Positions 63,492 to 64,000 of a stretch of 64,000 nucleotides of DNA are shown one piece after another. The notes beneath the pieces are model-generated. The model saw only the letters and a list, made by a program, of their open reading frames with translations, ran no database searches and was not told the origin of the DNA. This DNA is from Bacteroidota bacterium (GTDB lineage: Bacteria; Bacteroidota; Bacteroidia; Cytophagales; Cyclobacteriaceae). Made by a program: the position numbers and the translations under genes. The stretch spans positions 787,935 through 851,934 of the forward strand of contig JAFEAL010000005.1 of the NCBI GenBank assembly GCA_018266435.1. The letters are read 5' to 3'. Each line of letters begins with the position of its first letter. The stretch's first letter is position 1.

Positions 63492-64000
63492 ATGTGCGGC
63501 ATTACCGGAATATTTGCATTTAACCTTGTTGGCAAGTTTAATCTTGTCAACGTTACAGCCGCTACGAAAGCACTTCACCAACGAGGCCCCGACCACCAGG
63601 ATATTTACCATGATGAATTTGTTGGCCTCGGTCACCGCAGGCTGAGCATCATTGACACCAGCGCGGTGGCTCATCAACCAATGTGGGACGAAACCCAACG
63701 CTACTGTATCGTTTTTAATGGAGAGATTTTTAATTTTCAAGAACTTAAAAATGATTTGGAAAGGAGAGGGGTAACTTCTTTTTTCTCGCACTCCGATACC
63801 GAAGTTCTTTTAAAACTATTTATTCTTGAAAAAGAAAAGTGCCTGAATAAACTCAATGGATTTTTTGCGTTTTGCGTTTACGATAAACAAGAGCAAAGTC
63901 TTTTTTTAGCACGAGACCGTTTTGGGGTGAAACCCCTTCTTTACTTGCTCGATGAAGATAAATTTATCTTCGCTTCTGAGATGAAATCGGTTCTTGCATA
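63492..64000 (+). CDS. asnB: Asparagine synthetase B, glutamine-hydrolysing (5' part)
   Basis: The gene runs off the window after about 169 codons. The first residues MCGITGIF show the N-terminal nucleophile cysteine C2 of the class II glutaminase domain. Further marks are HQRGPDHQD, LGHRRLSIID, FNGEIFNF, SDTEVLL and RDRFGVKPLLY, all typical of AsnB. It makes asparagine from aspartate and glutamine with ATP. Only the glutaminase domain is visible, so I cannot tell whether it is the housekeeping enzyme or a polysaccharide-cluster homologue. Confidence 0.9.
   Translation, partial: MCGITGIFAFNLVGKFNLVNVTAATKALHQRGPDHQDIYHDEFVGLGHRRLSIIDTSAVAHQPMWDETQRYCIVFNGEIFNFQELKNDLERRGVTSFFSHSDTEVLLKLFILEKEKCLNKLNGFFAFCVYDKQEQSLFLARDRFGVKPLLYLLDEDKFIFASEMKSVLA

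Noticed and set aside
1-64000. CRISPR arrays or defence islands
   Set aside because: No regularly spaced repeats or cas-like or toxin-antitoxin genes were seen.

Overview
The window looks like a chromosomal segment from a free-living member of the Bacteroidota, most like the Cytophagales. The evidence is as follows. There is a ParE/ParC pair with Bacteroidota-type motifs. Upstream regions often carry the phylum's -7 box (TAnnTTTG) instead of a sigma-70 -10 box. There are many SPI/SPII-type secreted proteins and OmpA-like proteins. There is a long tandem array of about 800-residue FtsX/MacB-type permeases, and K+-dependent pyrophosphatase, DUF1080, SirB1-like and NfeD genes. I see no phage, insertion sequence, CRISPR array or tRNA gene. 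The genes are mostly housekeeping and envelope functions in short operons.

Layout. 0-2.5 kb: the 3' end of tsaD, a 3-hydroxybutyryl-CoA dehydrogenase and small unknown envelope proteins. 2.5-8.6 kb: a small membrane protein, then parE, parC and an OmpA-domain protein whose possible start overlaps the parC stop. 8.6-13.4 kb: an unknown cytosolic protein, a SirB1/transglutaminase-like protein, MgtC, a Rieske oxygenase, a hemolysin III/PAQR protein and the RNase P RNA (rnpB, minus strand). 13.4-19.9 kb: ion transport, with a candidate pentameric ligand-gated ion channel, a Kup potassium transporter, a coiled-coil lipoprotein, a decayed outer-membrane protein remnant and a membrane pyrophosphatase with unusual gate residues. 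20.2-35.0 kb: six tandem permease paralogues on the plus strand with no ATPase gene among them.

35-48 kb: an HNH nuclease, smpB overlapping a degenerate NlpC/P60 protein, a membrane-anchored patatin, a RecB/AddA-like helicase-nuclease with a YkgJ-type cysteine cluster protein, an RRM protein, a HAD-IIA phosphatase, NfeD, and a LysM/OmpA/TIGR02757 cluster. 49-55.7 kb: a GMC oxidoreductase with its Tat-type small subunit, an MHS-family transporter with a hydrophilic insertion, and priA. 55.7-64 kb: two tandem paralogues of an unknown secreted family, a small outer-membrane protein, a fatty acid desaturase, a rhodanese/47-residue lipoprotein/cmk operon (the lipoprotein is easily missed), an NlpC/P60 lipoprotein with intact catalytic residues, a GlcD-like FAD oxidase, a DUF1080 lipoprotein and the 5' end of asnB.

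Most worth a second look are the candidate ligand-gated channel, the pyrophosphatase with a relocated glutamate, the NlpC/P60 protein without its catalytic cysteine, the ATPase-less permease array with duplicated spacers, the tandem secreted family and the 47-residue lipoprotein. I did not find a clearly new multi-gene defence or mobile system.
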